Of a stretch of DNA of 64,000 nt, positions 22,807 to 35,700 are shown in pieces. The stretch is from Paramecium octaurelia (taxonomy: Eukaryota; Ciliophora; Oligohymenophorea; Peniculida; Parameciidae). The DNA is taken from positions 1 through 64,000 of the forward strand of contig CAJJDP010000073.1 in the NCBI GenBank assembly GCA_905182995.1, in the 5' to 3' direction. The number at the start of each line of letters is the position of its first letter. Position 1 is the stretch's first letter. The notes below the pieces were generated by a model. The model was not told where the DNA came from, made no database searches, and saw only the letters and a list, made by a program, of their open reading frames with translations. The position numbers and the translations under genes were made by a program.

Positions 22807-25610
22807 CATAGAAAACCAAATCTATCTAATATTCTTTCTAATTCCTATTTGTTGACAGGCTTCGGTAGGAACTCTGACATTCCGACTGCTTCTCCTTCCC
22901 TAAAATTTTCCTCAGTGTCATAAGCAGAACACATAATAATGTGTGTTTAATCTAAAGTAATTTAAAGAATCTAATTTAAGTTTTTATGTTACATCTTTAG
23001 TTGCTTAAAAACCATTTATCCCGGGCATTTCAATATCCATAAAGATCAATGTAAAATATTAACAATGCTTTTCTAATTATCTCTTGACTAAATCAATGGC
23101 TTGATATCCATCATAGGCTTATTCAACCTTAATATTATAATGCAAAAGGAGAGCCTTTAAAGCAATCTAATTGAATGGAATATCATCAACTATCAACACT
23201 CTTGTGCATTATTGGCATTAAGAAGATTTTAGTTATTTTTTTAAATCATTTTCCTCTTTATAGTGAAAATACTCTGGACTTATTGGTATATCAATCTGAT
23301 ATGAGTAATTATCTGCCATATCCAAAGAACTTTCTTAATTGGCAGGCAGTAAATTAAAGAACTTACTTTTAGTAGTTTTGCTCTTTTTGGAAGGAGATTG
23401 AGCTTCAAATTTAGAATTTTCAGATAATTATCTCAAAAGTGGCAATACCTAACTACAATTACTACCTTCATATTATGACATTTATTATTTATAAGTATTA
23501 TTTTTAGTTGTGTATTCAGAGATCATAGGATTTCTAACAGACTCATCTCTACAAATTAGAAGATTCTCTATAATGAAAAATATTTTAGTTCCTTTATTTT
23601 TATTCTTAGATATGATTTCTAGAGTTCCATCATTCTTTTATATCAATCCTTCTACGATTCTTGCAGAAATATTTAATCCCAAACCCAAACTCTTTTTAAT
23701 CCTAGATCTATGAAGACTTTTACCCATGGAACTAGTAAGGACCTTCCTTAGATTTTACAATTAATCTGACCCGATTCCAATCCCAGAGTCTTTTACTTAT
23801 AATTTAATAAAAGGGTAGTCCATCATTTTCAATGAAAATACTATTTTGCCTCCTTCTGGTGTAAATTTACAAGAATTATTTAATAAATTGATTAGCACTT
23901 GCATTATTCTTTATTTATCTTATCTTATATTGCCTACCTTCTTTTCATCGAATTTGACTTGCAAATCGATTTTTTTAGAATGCAATTAACTAGAATAAAT
24001 ATAATTAATTTCATCAACAATCTCCCGTGATTTGAATTCAACATATCTATATTTAAATGTGTTTGATTACATGGCTGCATAATCTAAGATATCATTTATT
24101 TGATGTATTAAAAATATTATTGAAATGTGAGCTATCTCAACAAACTCCAAAAGTTTAGGATCCTTAATCCTATCCTTCAGTATCACCAACATGTCTTAAC
24201 CACTATTCAAAGGAGTTTTTAATTCATGTGAAAATGATTTAAGTAAGGAATTGTGTATTTCCTTCTCCTTGTTCATTTACTCAATCTTATGTTTCTTGGT
24301 AATATTCTTGATCTTAATAACTATGATTGGTTGCACACTCTCTGCCTGAATAGCAGTCTTGCTTATATGAACCTTCTAATATGAGGGATATGAAAGTTGT
24401 TCTTGTTGAGCATTCGTCATGTAGGTGGGAAGGATGACTATTCTTAGTTTCTTCAAAATGCCTCCTTCGCTCATTATGTGTTCATAAGTTACAGCATCTT
24501 TTCTTTAGAGGAAGGTTTCATTTACTGATTCTGAGAGACTGCTCCTTTAATCAAACTCTGAATGGGGTGATAGATTTTGATAGTATTAATGCAGGTATTT
24601 TTGCGGATAGAGAAAAGCATCGAAAATATCCAATTCCATCAAATTTTCATTGTGATATTTAACAATCCTTTCAAAAGTGGCTTTGTTCATCTTGGCCTGG
24701 GCCCTTGGAGGAATCTGTCCCAAAGGAGAGTCGTCATTTTCATGTAAGGAATTAGCAATAATGATTTTTTTGAGACATTCTACCACTTTGTCACTCCCCT
24801 TCTGTCCTAGAAGCTTCTCACATTTATTGTTCATAAAAGTCACCTTTTGATTTTGGTTTAGAATCACTACTCCTGCAGAAAAGATGTTATTTATGATATT
24901 CTAAAAGAATGTGTGCAATTGTTGATCAGATTTATCAGCACTTATAGTTGATATTTTTTTGTTAAAGCTCTTTTTTAAATTTTGAAACTGCAGTGAAGTC
25001 TTGATATTTTCATCCATGGTTCTGGGTTCATTGTATAAGGGAATGTTTTAGAATATGTCTGGTTTCTCCTGGTATTGAGAATAGTGTGTTCTGCTCTTCT
25101 TGAAAGAAGTTCCCAATGATTGCTTCTTTGAGTCTTACTAGAAGAAGGTTATAAATTTTTGATTAAAATTATGTTAATCTTGAGACCCCAGGTCCTTCAT
25201 TGAGTTTTAAAAGGCTTCATTTTTTTTTTTTAACTCATCCTTTGCCATCAGGCTTAAGAAGATGAAAATCAAAATGCAGCTCTCGAGTATCGAATAATTG
25301 GCTTGGATGAAGGTGATTGACATTGTTCTCAATAAGCAAAAGATGGGAAAGCCAAACTTTGATATTATTTAAATATTTTCTTTAGATTCTTTGTTGGCAT
25401 GTTAGTAGTTGATTAAAATCATCAAAGAATTCGAATGGTTTGTAAAAGGGTTATTCATTGGCATTCGTATGCTTGCCTCCATGTATAAGCAATTATGAAG
25501 CAGATATAGGATTGCTAAAATAAATATATGTGTAATTCTCCTTTCCAAAATTATTATAGTAATCCGTATAACAATACTACTTACAGATAGAATACAAAGT
25601 TAATATTCAT
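22807..25610 (-). CDS. Membrane hybrid histidine kinase, intact, paralog
   Basis: Starts at ATG 25610 (M-N-I-N-F-V-F-Y). A 32-nt intron (25541-25572) brings in the conserved helix H-I-F-I-L-A-I-L-Y-L-L. Shared blocks with the two other kinases are N-P-F-T-N-H-S-N-S-L, K-F-G-F-P-I-F-C-L-L-R and N-Q-N-Q-K-V-T-F-M-N-N-K-C-E-K-L-L. The H-box F-S-H-E-L-K-T-P-L-N keeps His, the G1 box is D-S-G-I-G-I, and the G2 region is L-G-L-G-L-N-I-S-A-R. The receiver has L-I-V-D-D-I, F-M-D-I-E-M-P-G-I-N-G and F-L-P-K-P-V-N. Stop TGA 22807-22809. It likely dimerises and autophosphorylates at the membrane. It is the first of the three in transcription direction. Confidence 0.88.
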
Positions 25611-26209
25611 AGGGCTAATAAAATATCCATGAACATATTATCCACCAAATGTTTTGTATGATTTGAGTATAAAACAGTATTTAATAATTCATAAATTAAT
25701 GAAAAAAGACTAATAAACTAATTGTAGTATTACATTAATATTCATTTATCCTCTCAGCACATTTAAACTTTAGCTAAGTAATTTCCCAACTAAATAAAAT
25801 TATTTATGTTGAAATACCAATTTCAATTTGAATAACAACAATTCTGACAACAATGAAAAATTGAAACAATCTTTATGCTCAATGCAATTCAAAGTGAATA
25901 AAATCAAGATTCAGAACAACTTCATTTTACAGATACAAGAAATAACAGATTTTATAGGCTTACTATTAGTTGACACTTTCAATATTCCTAAAAACTTATT
26001 TTAAATAATAGGATTAGTAATAAGAAATTATAACTTATATAAATAATAAGAAAGTCAAGAACTTTTATCCTTAAATTTGATTCCTAGTCAAATTCAATAC
26101 ATTATATAATTTTAGATTTTATTCATCATAAATATTCAATATTAATGATGAGATATAAATGAAAATCTAATGATTTAAAAAAATATCAGTATTAGATTAT
26201 TTTCATCGA
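25611..26209. other. Divergent spacer, 600 bp
   Basis: Very AT-rich, stops in all frames, between the divergent kinase (minus) and surface-protein (plus) genes. Presumably carries both promoters; no specific site recognised. Confidence 0.45.
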
Positions 26210-28260
26210 ATGGAATAAAATAAATTTCAAATAAATTAAATTAATGTTTACTTATTAATTTTTATCCCTTCTACAATCACGAGTAAATAATTTGAACCTA
26301 TCGTTAGATGTTTAAATGTTTATCAAGAATTGAGTGATGCCATCCTTAGTCAAAATTCAAATATTATGAAGTGTTCTATACTTGATTAGATTGACTTTTA
26401 TTACCTTAGTCAATCATACCCAAGTGTCAATTATTACATGAAAATAAAGGAGTCACATTATGATGTGGATATTTTTGTTGATTTTTATTTAATAGGTGAA
26501 TACATTAATAAACCGATAAACATTTTGCTTGACAACAGCCTTATCGATTAATATTCTGTTTTTAATGATAACTCAGTCCCATTTTGCAATAGTACATTAT
26601 TCTTATAATTAATAGTTCATTAACTTATATTATTACTTATATTCAGACTTATCCTTATTATTAACAAGACCTAAACTTGGCCTTCTCTCTTGAGAGTACC
26701 TATGCCTTCTCATTAGGAATCAGAAACATTCAAATAATCCCAAGACAATGTCATGAGTCATGTGTAGGACCTGAAAAGAACTAGTGTCAAACCTGTTTTG
26801 TCTGTGCTTAACTTAATACAAAAACAAATGAATGTAAATGTCTTTCTATTACACCTTAATTAAGTCTACAAGTCAATCAATTCATAAGGAAATGTGAAGT
26901 GAATGAATATTTTGATGGGGCACTTGGAATCTGTGCATAGGATTATAGTAATTAAATGACGTAATTTTAGAGATGGAACAATTTCATTATATTTTTGGAG
27001 TGCTTATGATTTCACAGGATGGTCAATGATAGAAAATGGAAAGGTATTTGCATAGGATGGTAAATCATTTATGAATATGAATGGGAAAGGTGTAGGATAA
27101 TTTTTTGTTAGTAAATCGATAAATTATAAATTTAATAATGCTTACACTTATCAATTATTAAGAATTAGAGCAGATATTTATGTTTTTAAATCTTAATTGC
27201 AACCAGAAATTTATGTTCAAGTAGACAAGATAAAGATGTCTGTATCTCCATTACACTTTTATAATGAGAACGAGACAAATGGATATTTATAATATCATAT
27301 CGATTATACTATTGATGCTTTGTCTATTTACTATATTACTATATTTGTTGCAGGTGATCAAAACTTACAATGGGGAATACACTAAATTATAATCAATAAA
27401 ATAATTATTAATCCAATTGTAGTTCTTGTTTAAGCAAACTTATTTGTGGGACATGCAAGACCAATTTTAATATGTATAATGGATAATGTGTGGCTTAGTG
27501 TCCACATTATTCTACTTTCGATGGTTTTGTTTGCAAGGATATTACAGAATAATATCCATTAGCCACACATATACTCAGGGCCTTTTATGATAATCTAATC
27601 CCTAATTTCATAATAGAGAATGCAAAAGGCATCAATTCATTTTATTAGAATCAGCTTGAAACTTATTATGATGGGATTAGAAATTTTGGTGGATTGAAGA
27701 ATAATGGCAACCAATATTTTTACAAGTAATTCAACAATCTACCACCACATTACAACTTAATCTTGTAGTTAAATGTGAGGACATTTGATTTTCTGAAATT
27801 AAAATCATCATCAAATAGTGTTTCTATTTATATCGATAATTTATTAGTAAGAAAGATTAAATATAGGTAAAGCATAAGAGATTCAAATAGAATACATTCA
27901 TACATCCAATTAGTTAATTCTGGCCATGATGTCTGTTCCATAAGCTGATACTTCTTTTAGTTTTGGAATTTCAAATATCAATATTATGATTTAAAGGTGC
28001 TACCCTATGTGTAGATCTTGTATTGGCCATAATGAGACTGATGTACTTAATGGTTAATCGAATAGAATTCTCAGGATCGAAATTGCAATAAGGGCTTTAT
28101 TTTTGATATGGAATAATAATAAAAGTGTTTGTTGGATCCTGTCGGTTGTCAGAAATGTTCAGATTAGGAAACATGTTTGAAATGCGAAGATCCATTCATT
28201 CAATAGGGAAGTAGTTGTTATGGTTTGAATGGATACGTTGATGAATTCACCTTAGATTGA
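26210..28260 (+). CDS. Cysteine-rich secreted or surface protein
   Basis: ATG 26210 gives M-E-Q-N-K-F-Q-I-N-Q followed by a hydrophobic leader (V-Y-L-L-I-F-I-P-S). Introns at about 26607-26638 (32 nt) and 26948-26972 (25 nt) keep the frame through C-H-E-S-C-V-G-P-E-K, C-Q-T-C-F-V-C-A, a long beta-rich region (W-S-A-Y-D-F-T-G-W-S-M-I-E) and further Cys clusters: C-G-T-C-K-T-N, C-V-A-Q-C-P-H, C-Q-K-C-S-D-Q-E-T-C-L-K-C. It ends at TGA 28258-28260. The spacing of Cys pairs is like furin/EGF-type repeats of ciliate surface proteins. The model between 27940 and 28090 is not resolved (one or two more introns are needed). Function unknown. Confidence 0.65.
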
Positions 28261-28401
28261 ATTGGTAGGATTATTTCAATTAATTTTAGCATCTCCAATT
28301 AATGCTTGATTATCAGTTTGTAGAATTCCTTCATTTCCGATTTATTGGCATATCTATAAAATATTAATATTTCCATATTTATATATACATTTAATTATAG
28401 T

Positions 28402-30857
28402 ATGGAGGAAGAGCACAATCACCTTGTTGAAATCACACCTGAGAAAATATCAATTTCACTTGACAATTTGTCGACTTCCTTTAATATTCTGAATCTAACA
28501 TTGCAATATGTCCCATATAAAATTATTTCTCCAAATCCTATGATATTTCACATTCAGCCTGAGGAAGGTAAATCATTAAGTAAAAATAAGGAATTTTGGA
28601 CCCTTGCGATAGTATCGATGTTAAAATAACTGCAATCATCACAAGCTCTATGAATTTTTAATGTTTTGAGAAAAACAACAAACTAACTATATTGACGTAA
28701 GAGGATTCAGAAACTGACTGGAAAAATGTGTTAATAGAAAATATTCAAAGGTATGTGTTAATAATTTTATGTAGACACGACATCTCAATAAACATTATTA
28801 GGAGCAATAATCCATTTGTAAAAGTAGCAGACAATGTGATAATAGCTCAAATTTATAATAATTTCAAATTCACAGAGGAGGAAAAGAAGATCATCATTGA
28901 GTACATCATGAATAAATACGGTAAGACGACCAATTACAATATATCCAACACAATGATGATATTTAGGTATTAGAATTAAGTCTAAGGAGATGTTCATCTT
29001 CTTAAATACCCAGATTCTACCCATTATTTTATACTACGAACTTATTCTCCTTGTTTGTTGGTCAACACTCCTCCCAAATACCAATTGGAACCCATGAGTC
29101 CTTAGGCTTAAAAGAAAGTAAAGTAAGTAGAACAACCACAACCATAACCAATACAACAGACTCCGAAGCCGAAAAAGGCAAAGGACGATTTCAAGACCAA
29201 TTTGAAATCATCTGTTGAAAAAAAGGATTTGAAATAGCAACAGTAATTGTTTGCATCATACTAAGGGCAATCTATAAAACGATAATTTTCATAAGAATAA
29301 TAAGGAGATATAATAAACCAAGTTTAAGAGTAACAGAACAACACTGGATAAACTGAAGGTACATAAACAAACGAAGAATCTCAGCTAATCAAATCTACAA
29401 ACAATTAAAAAGAAGCATCTTCAACTAATCAAAGCTAAATCATTACCACCGAGTAGGAGACATAGAATTCCTAATAGCAAATATTTTAATCGTAGATAGT
29501 TAAAAGCTAATAAGATACTGCATCTATTGCAAAGCCTCGTTATTACTAGTCAGAAATAATACCTAAAAATCAATTAGATTAGTTCAAATATGAAAAGTTC
29601 GAATAAAGTCAGAAACCAAGGAGGAAATAGAATCTGAAAGGTAACTTACAAAATTTGGCTCCCATTCAAATGGAATAGAAGCAATAGATAAATGTCTCTG
29701 AGAAACAATACATTGAATAGAACCCTCCTAGATTTAAAAAGATCGCTAATTTCAATACGTACTCAAAAATACAATTTGTGGTTTTATTTAAAGATCACTC
29801 CTACTTAATAACAGTGTCAGACAAGGAAATCATAACGGTTTGGAATTTGAATATGAATTCGCAAGAAGGGTAGATTAGAGATCATAGTGAAATGAAGAAG
29901 ATCAAGATATTGAAAGTGTATGAGTGGGCAGATTCTTATGAGAAGAAACTTGGAACACTTGCTTCCGATTAAATGATTAGAATATTTAGTTTGGAGGAGA
30001 TGAGATTGAAATACATTTGGAAGATTGATGATTTTAGTGAAATAACGTATAATCATTAATTAATTTAGATCGATAGCATTTTTATCAGACAAGGATTAAG
30101 TATGTTTAGCTGGTACGCCTTTAAAGCAATTCAACATCTTCGGCAGCAAGTATCCCAAGTACAGGTTCTTGAGGGTTTATAATTCGAGAACACTGAAAGA
30201 GATAATATCACAAAAGATAACTGCCAATGAGGGATAGATATTGAGTCCGGTGGAGTATACTGATAAGTAAAGTGTGTGTAATGATGATTAGTGAGAACAT
30301 GAAGCATGCTAGATTGAATAACATTTTGGCTGTCAATAAATGTTACAGGGATAAGGAGGGGGGCGAAATCCTATTTTACTTGGTGGACATGGCCAATGTG
30401 TGCACTTTGATTTTAACATTAACATATGAGCAGATCTAAGTTTGGAGTGTTAAGAATCTTTACTATTTGCCTTCAAGGGGGAGCTTTGTGGTGATAGAGA
30501 AGAACTCACCCAAATCTTATTATTAAAATGTATTTGTAGTTGTGATTGTTTCTTTAGAAAATATTCGTCATTAATGTCAAGCAATTGCAGACTGATGATG
30601 GATTGAAGAATGGAATTGTTTGCAAGCAGTTTGAGGACTCGTCTGTTCTTGATGACGAGATTTATGTTTTGCCAAGGTAGGAGTAATTGCTTAAGGTCAA
30701 GGGGGATACTGTGCAATTGATTGATCTTAAAACTGAGGTTCAACTTAGTTTGTAGATTTCACAATAAATGGGGGAGAATCCTTTGAACATTGTTTAGTCA
30801 GGGTAGATCATTAGAATCGATGGGGAAAGTTTGTAAATATTGGACCTTATATGCTGA
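28402..30857 (+). CDS. MSP (VAP-like) domain protein with C-terminal WD40-like region, 777 aa
   Basis: ATG 28402 (M-E-E-E-H-N-H-L). Introns of 23, 24, 22, 25 and 28 nt give exactly 778 codons to TGA 30855-30857. Residues 15-130 look like a major-sperm-protein/VAP fold: V-P-Y-K-I-I-S-P-N-P-M-I-F, P-E-E-G-I-L-D-P-C-D-S-I-D-V-K. VAP domains tether the ER to FFAT-motif partners, but this one has no C-terminal membrane helix. A Gln/Lys/Pro-rich linker of about 250 residues follows, then beta-propeller-like repeats (I-I-T-V-W-N-L-N, S-D-Q-M-I-R-I-F-S, V-C-L-A-G-T-P-L-K). The Gln richness is carried by TAA/TAG codons. The combination suggests a scaffold. Confidence 0.7.
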
Positions 30858-30991
30858 TATAATTATAATTATTGATGTGATTTGTTTTAACTTTGATTTT
30901 CTTACATTAAATTGAATCAGCACGATCAGTTTTGATTGATATTAATCAATTATTATTTTTATTTTCCTATTGTCATCCCCTTTGAATATTG

Positions 30992-32396
30992 ATGGTGATT
31001 AGACCCATTCTTAAGAATCTTCATAACAATAAAGCATGTCCTTAATTTACTCTTCTGTATTGCCTTTTTGTCTCTGTAACCATTTCGATTTTAGATCATG
31101 TATGCAATGTTAACTAATTTATAGGACAACGCCAATAAGGAATAATACACTCTAGGAATTATTTTGATAGTCTTCAGTGAAATTATCATAATAGCATCCA
31201 TGTGTCAGAATTACAATTTAAGAAAGACTATTCAATGGACACTCTTCTGTTTGAAGGCCATCGGCATGGCTTTGATGTTCAATAAAAATCCTCATCAAAT
31301 AATGCTCTTCTTAGGTTGCATTCTATCCTAGTTTGTGTATCTCAACCAATTTTCGAGTCATCAAGAGAACAATGAAATTCAACAAACCTACAGTCAGGTC
31401 AATAATATCATCTAATAGTTCTTGGATTCCCAGAACAAATGGTCCAAATAGATGAGAATCAGATTGCAATTTATTCAGGGGATCCAAACAACAAAATAAT
31501 TAACTATCAAGGAATAATTTCAGATAGAAAAAATATTAACTTATAGCATTAATTCAGAAATGTGGAAAAGTAAATTCAATAAGTACATCCTCCAATTGCA
31601 ATCCATATATAAAGACTAATTTATTCGATATCAAATTGTGAATTAACGATTAAAGAATAATTTTCAAATTTTGGTAAGTAGATTGAGTTCATACAGCAAA
31701 AAATTAGAGGATGAGTTTTATCTAAGTTCCCAGATATCCTCAATTAGTTTCAAGGACAAGAATCAATTTAATTAAAATAGCTTAAATCTTCTCGACACAC
31801 TAAGAAATTCTTAATCCAAGATCATTGAATGGTTAAACAATGAAGAATGCAATCTAAATGAAACCATCTCTCTGTTATTAAAGGAAAGCGAAACCTTGAA
31901 AGATTCACTAAACGACAAGGAGTAATAATTCTTATCCAATTCAGTTAATCAATTCGCTAACCTGTTGATGTCACTCAACTTTGATAAATAATAATTGACC
32001 TACAATATCATTCAATAATAATCAGATCTAAGATAGTTAAAACATAAATATATCAGGAGGTTGAATAAAATAAAATAGTTCTAATAGAAGGTTTCTTTTG
32101 GTGAGTGCAAAGAGATTGAATTCAATTAGATCCAATCTCTTGAAGTTCATTTCAAAGACAGAATAAAGGAGTTATGTTAGGAAGGCTAAACTGCTATTTT
32201 GGAGAAATAAATAAATTAGACAGTTGAGGAAATATTATAAATATTCAGAGAGAAGTAGAGGTTGGAGGATGAAAACTTAAGTTTAAAAGGACTTCTAACT
32301 TAAACTGAGAGTCAATTAATGTTTGAGGAGAGTCAGAGATTGTTAACAAAAAATGATGAATCGTTTGCTTAATCTAAAATTTGTACTCACAGATGA
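30992..32396 (+). CDS. Membrane protein with N-terminal helices and long coiled coil, 459 aa
   Basis: ATG 30992 (M-V-I-R-P-I-L-K) with one 25-nt intron (31100-31124) to TGA 32394-32396: 460 codons. Four hydrophobic segments lie in the first 130 residues (L-L-Y-C-L-F-V-S-V-T-I-S-I-L; L-G-I-I-L-I-V-F-S-E-I-I-I-I-A; L-F-C-L-K-A-I-G-M-A-L-M-F; I-M-L-F-L-G-C-I-L). After that, about 320 residues are hydrophilic and coiled-coil-like. A 21-nt GT..AG stretch near 31400 also lacks stops and may or may not be spliced. This topology (membrane anchor plus coiled coil) resembles nuclear-envelope or organelle-tethering proteins, but no family is recognised. Confidence 0.65.
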
Positions 32397-32749
32397 ATTA
32401 ATATATATTATTATTTAAATTTATGTTGTCTATAATTGATGATTTTAAGTTTCCTCTAAGATATTTTTCATTTAGAGAGGTGCCTAAATGAGGGTTGAGG
32501 GTGGAATTTGGAAAAGCAGCAATTAATTGGTAACAGATAATTCCCAGGTATCCAATTTTTTGAAGTAGTATGATGTTAAGAAAAAAAATATAATTATTTT
32601 CATAATTCACTTTTTCTGTTGATGTTTAATGATAATACGAACAATTTTATTTCTAAATTTGCATACTCTCCACAGAATCTTAATATTCTAAAAATAGATT
32701 TCGATTTATTTAAGGCGAATCGTGTTTAAGTTCAAATTTTATTAAAAAT
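32397..32749. other. Spacer, 350 bp
   Basis: No supported gene. A reverse ORF of 70 codons (32398-32610) with a hydrophobic start exists, but it runs on, in the ciliate code, antisense into the preceding gene, so it looks like chance. Confidence 0.4.
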
Positions 32750-35700
32750 ATGGCGAAAGCTTAATCTAGGAGTGCCTCCTCCATCATTACGGCATTCACG
32801 GAACAATAGTAAATGATTATTTAATGGTGTAGTTAGGAAATCCAGCTGTTGGAAGCCTAAAGAGAATTCGATGAGATGACAAAGGAGATCATGTTAAGGA
32901 GAAAGAAGTTGATGTAACAATTTGAAAAAGGGAAAAAGAAAGCGCCAGAGAAGACTGATGCATCTAAAGCAGAGAAGTTTAAGAATATGGTATATTTTTT
33001 AATTGATTATTTAAGGATGAGCATTCCATTCCGTTAACAGAGTTAGAAAAAAGATTGGAAACATCAGCCAAAAATGGGTTGAGCAAGCACCAGATTGATG
33101 CAAAATTGCAACAGTATGGAAAGAATGTTCTCTCCTCTAGAGAAAAAACTCCATGGTATATGAAATTACTTCATGAATTAACAAATGTATTTGCTCTGCT
33201 ACTTTGGGCTGGTGCCTTACTGTGTTTCATTGCTTATGGCCTCGCACCTGACGACCCTTCAAATGTATTTGAAATAATTTAGGCTAGCTTTACTTAGGAA
33301 TAGTCTTAATTGTAGTCGTTGTTGTTACGGCCGTAATCACATTTTTCTAGAATCAAAAATCAGAAGCCATTATGGAAGCATTCAAGAACTTCATACCTCC
33401 AGAAACGTTAGTAATCAGAGATGGAGAATAATAAAAACTCTAGGCAACAGAATTAGTTCCTGGAGATGTTGTCGTGGTTGAATTTGGAAAACGTATTCCG
33501 GCTGATATCAGAATAATTGAAAGCAATGAAATGAAAGTCGATAATTCGAGTTTAACAGGGGAGTCATAGTTACTTTTGAGGACGCCTGAATGCTCTCATC
33601 CATAGAATCCATTGGAAACTAAAAATTTGGCATTCTTTGGTACCTTATGCAAAGAAGTATTTCTAATTAATATTTCAGGGTAACGGCAAAGGGATTGTCG
33701 TATTTACAGGAGATAAGACCGTTATCGGATAAATTGCAGGATTGGTTGAAAGTTCGGAAACCGAAGAAACTCCATTGAAGAAAGAGTTGAATGCTTTCAT
33801 TACCTATATTGCCTATATTGCTATTTCCATCGGAGTTATTTTCTTTGTGCTTGGATTTGCAGTAGGATATCGTATTCTCTTAATATCTATCTTTAGCTGC
33901 CGTTACTAATCTCATCTTTGCTATTGGTATTATAGTTGCCAATGTTCCAGAAGGTCTTTTAGCCACAGTTGTCGTTGCCTTGACATTAACAGCAAAGAAA
34001 TTGGCAGGGTTGAAGGTCTTGGTTAAAAATTTAGAAGGTGTGGAGACATTAGGGTCTACATCTTGCATTTGTTCTGATAAAACAGGTACGTTAACATAGA
34101 ACAAGATGACTGTTGAGAATATATGGTATAATGGTAAGAAGATGAGAGGTCATAGTAGAGAGAAAATGGGTCCAGAATTTAAATATGAATATGATTTCAA
34201 AGACCCAGGATTTTAACTTCTCCATGAAACAGCGATCATATGTTCTGAGGCTGTCTTTGATAGCAGTCTACCATAGGAATAACAAATTAAAATACAAAAT
34301 TTGATTGGATTGACTTAAGAATAAAAAGATGCAAAAATGGAAGAAGCAAAAGCAAAATGGAAAGCAGCATATGATAAATTGCCATGTTAAGAAAAACCTA
34401 CTGTAGGAGATGCTTCTGAAACTGCTCTCATTAAATTCTTCTAGCCAATCAAGGACATTCTCCAAACTAGAGCCTCCAGAAATGTGGCTAGGGATTTGAA
34501 TATGAAATAAGCAAGAAAGCCTTTTAATTCAACCAATAAATATGCCTTCATCATCGTTGAATATGAAACCGAGAATTCACATTATTGTCTGTTAACAAAA
34601 GGGGCACCAGAAAGAATTTGGGGGTTATGTGATACAGTGTATAATAATGGAAAAGCTGAGGTAAAGGATGAGAAATGGGAAAAAGGTTTTGATTAAGTGA
34701 ATGCCTAATTTGGTAAATAGGGTGAAAGAGTATTGGGCTTTTCCAGACTTCACTTACCTAAAGATCAATTTCCTCAGGGATATCATTTCAACTTAGATAA
34801 AATGAACTTCCCATTTAATAAGTAGGTATTTGTTGGGTTGATTTCCTTAATTGATCCACCTAAAGATAATGTGCCACATGCTGTGTAGAAGTGTAAATCT
34901 GCTGGTATTTAAGTAATTATGGTTACTGGGGATTAGCCAGTTACAGCAGCTGCCATAGCTAGACAATGCAACATCATCACAGAAAAAACAGTAAATGAAA
35001 TCATGGAAGAAAAGAACGTCTCTTTTGAAGAGGCATTTCATTAATCGAATGCTTTGGTAATTCATGGAGATAGATTAACTAAAATGGCAATTGATGATGA
35101 AGGATTGCCAGAAGATGAGAAGGGTAGATAACTCTAAGAATGGCTTAGCAAACCCTAATTGGTGTTTGCAAGAACCAGTCCTGCATAAAAATTAATTATT
35201 GTTGCTGGTTGTCAAAGAAGAGGTCACATTGTAGCAGTTACTGGAGATGGTGTCAATGATAGTCCTGCAATAAAAAAAGCAGACATTGGAATTGCTATGG
35301 GTATTACTGGATCTGATGTTGCTAAGGATGCTGCTGATATGATTTTATTGAATGATGATTTCTCAAGTATTGTTGTTGGAATTGAAGAAGGAAGAAAGAT
35401 ATTTGATAACTTCAAAAAGTGCATTGTTTACTGTTTGACTTCCAATATTGCAGAGTTGGTTCCATTTTTAGGATTTATCATTTTCAGATTGCCTTTACCA
35501 TTAACTACTGTGTTGGTTTTGTGCATAGAAGTAGGTACCGATGTCTTTCCATCAATGGTGTTTGTCTTTGAGGATGCTGATTTGGATGTTATGACAAGAA
35601 GGCCAAGAACGAAAAATGAGCATTTAGTGGGTGGACAACTGTTGTGGTTCGCGTATACTTAAAATGGTATCTTAGAAACATTCTGTGGATTCTTTTAATG

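Noticed and set aside
24586-24867. Separate 93-residue minus-strand gene
   Set aside because: It is an internal segment of the hybrid kinase at 22807-25610, cut off only by the standard reading of TAA/TAG.
32398-32610. Reverse ORF of 70 codons as a small gene
   Set aside because: Its frame continues antisense through the preceding coiled-coil gene in the ciliate code, which is what a shadow frame does.
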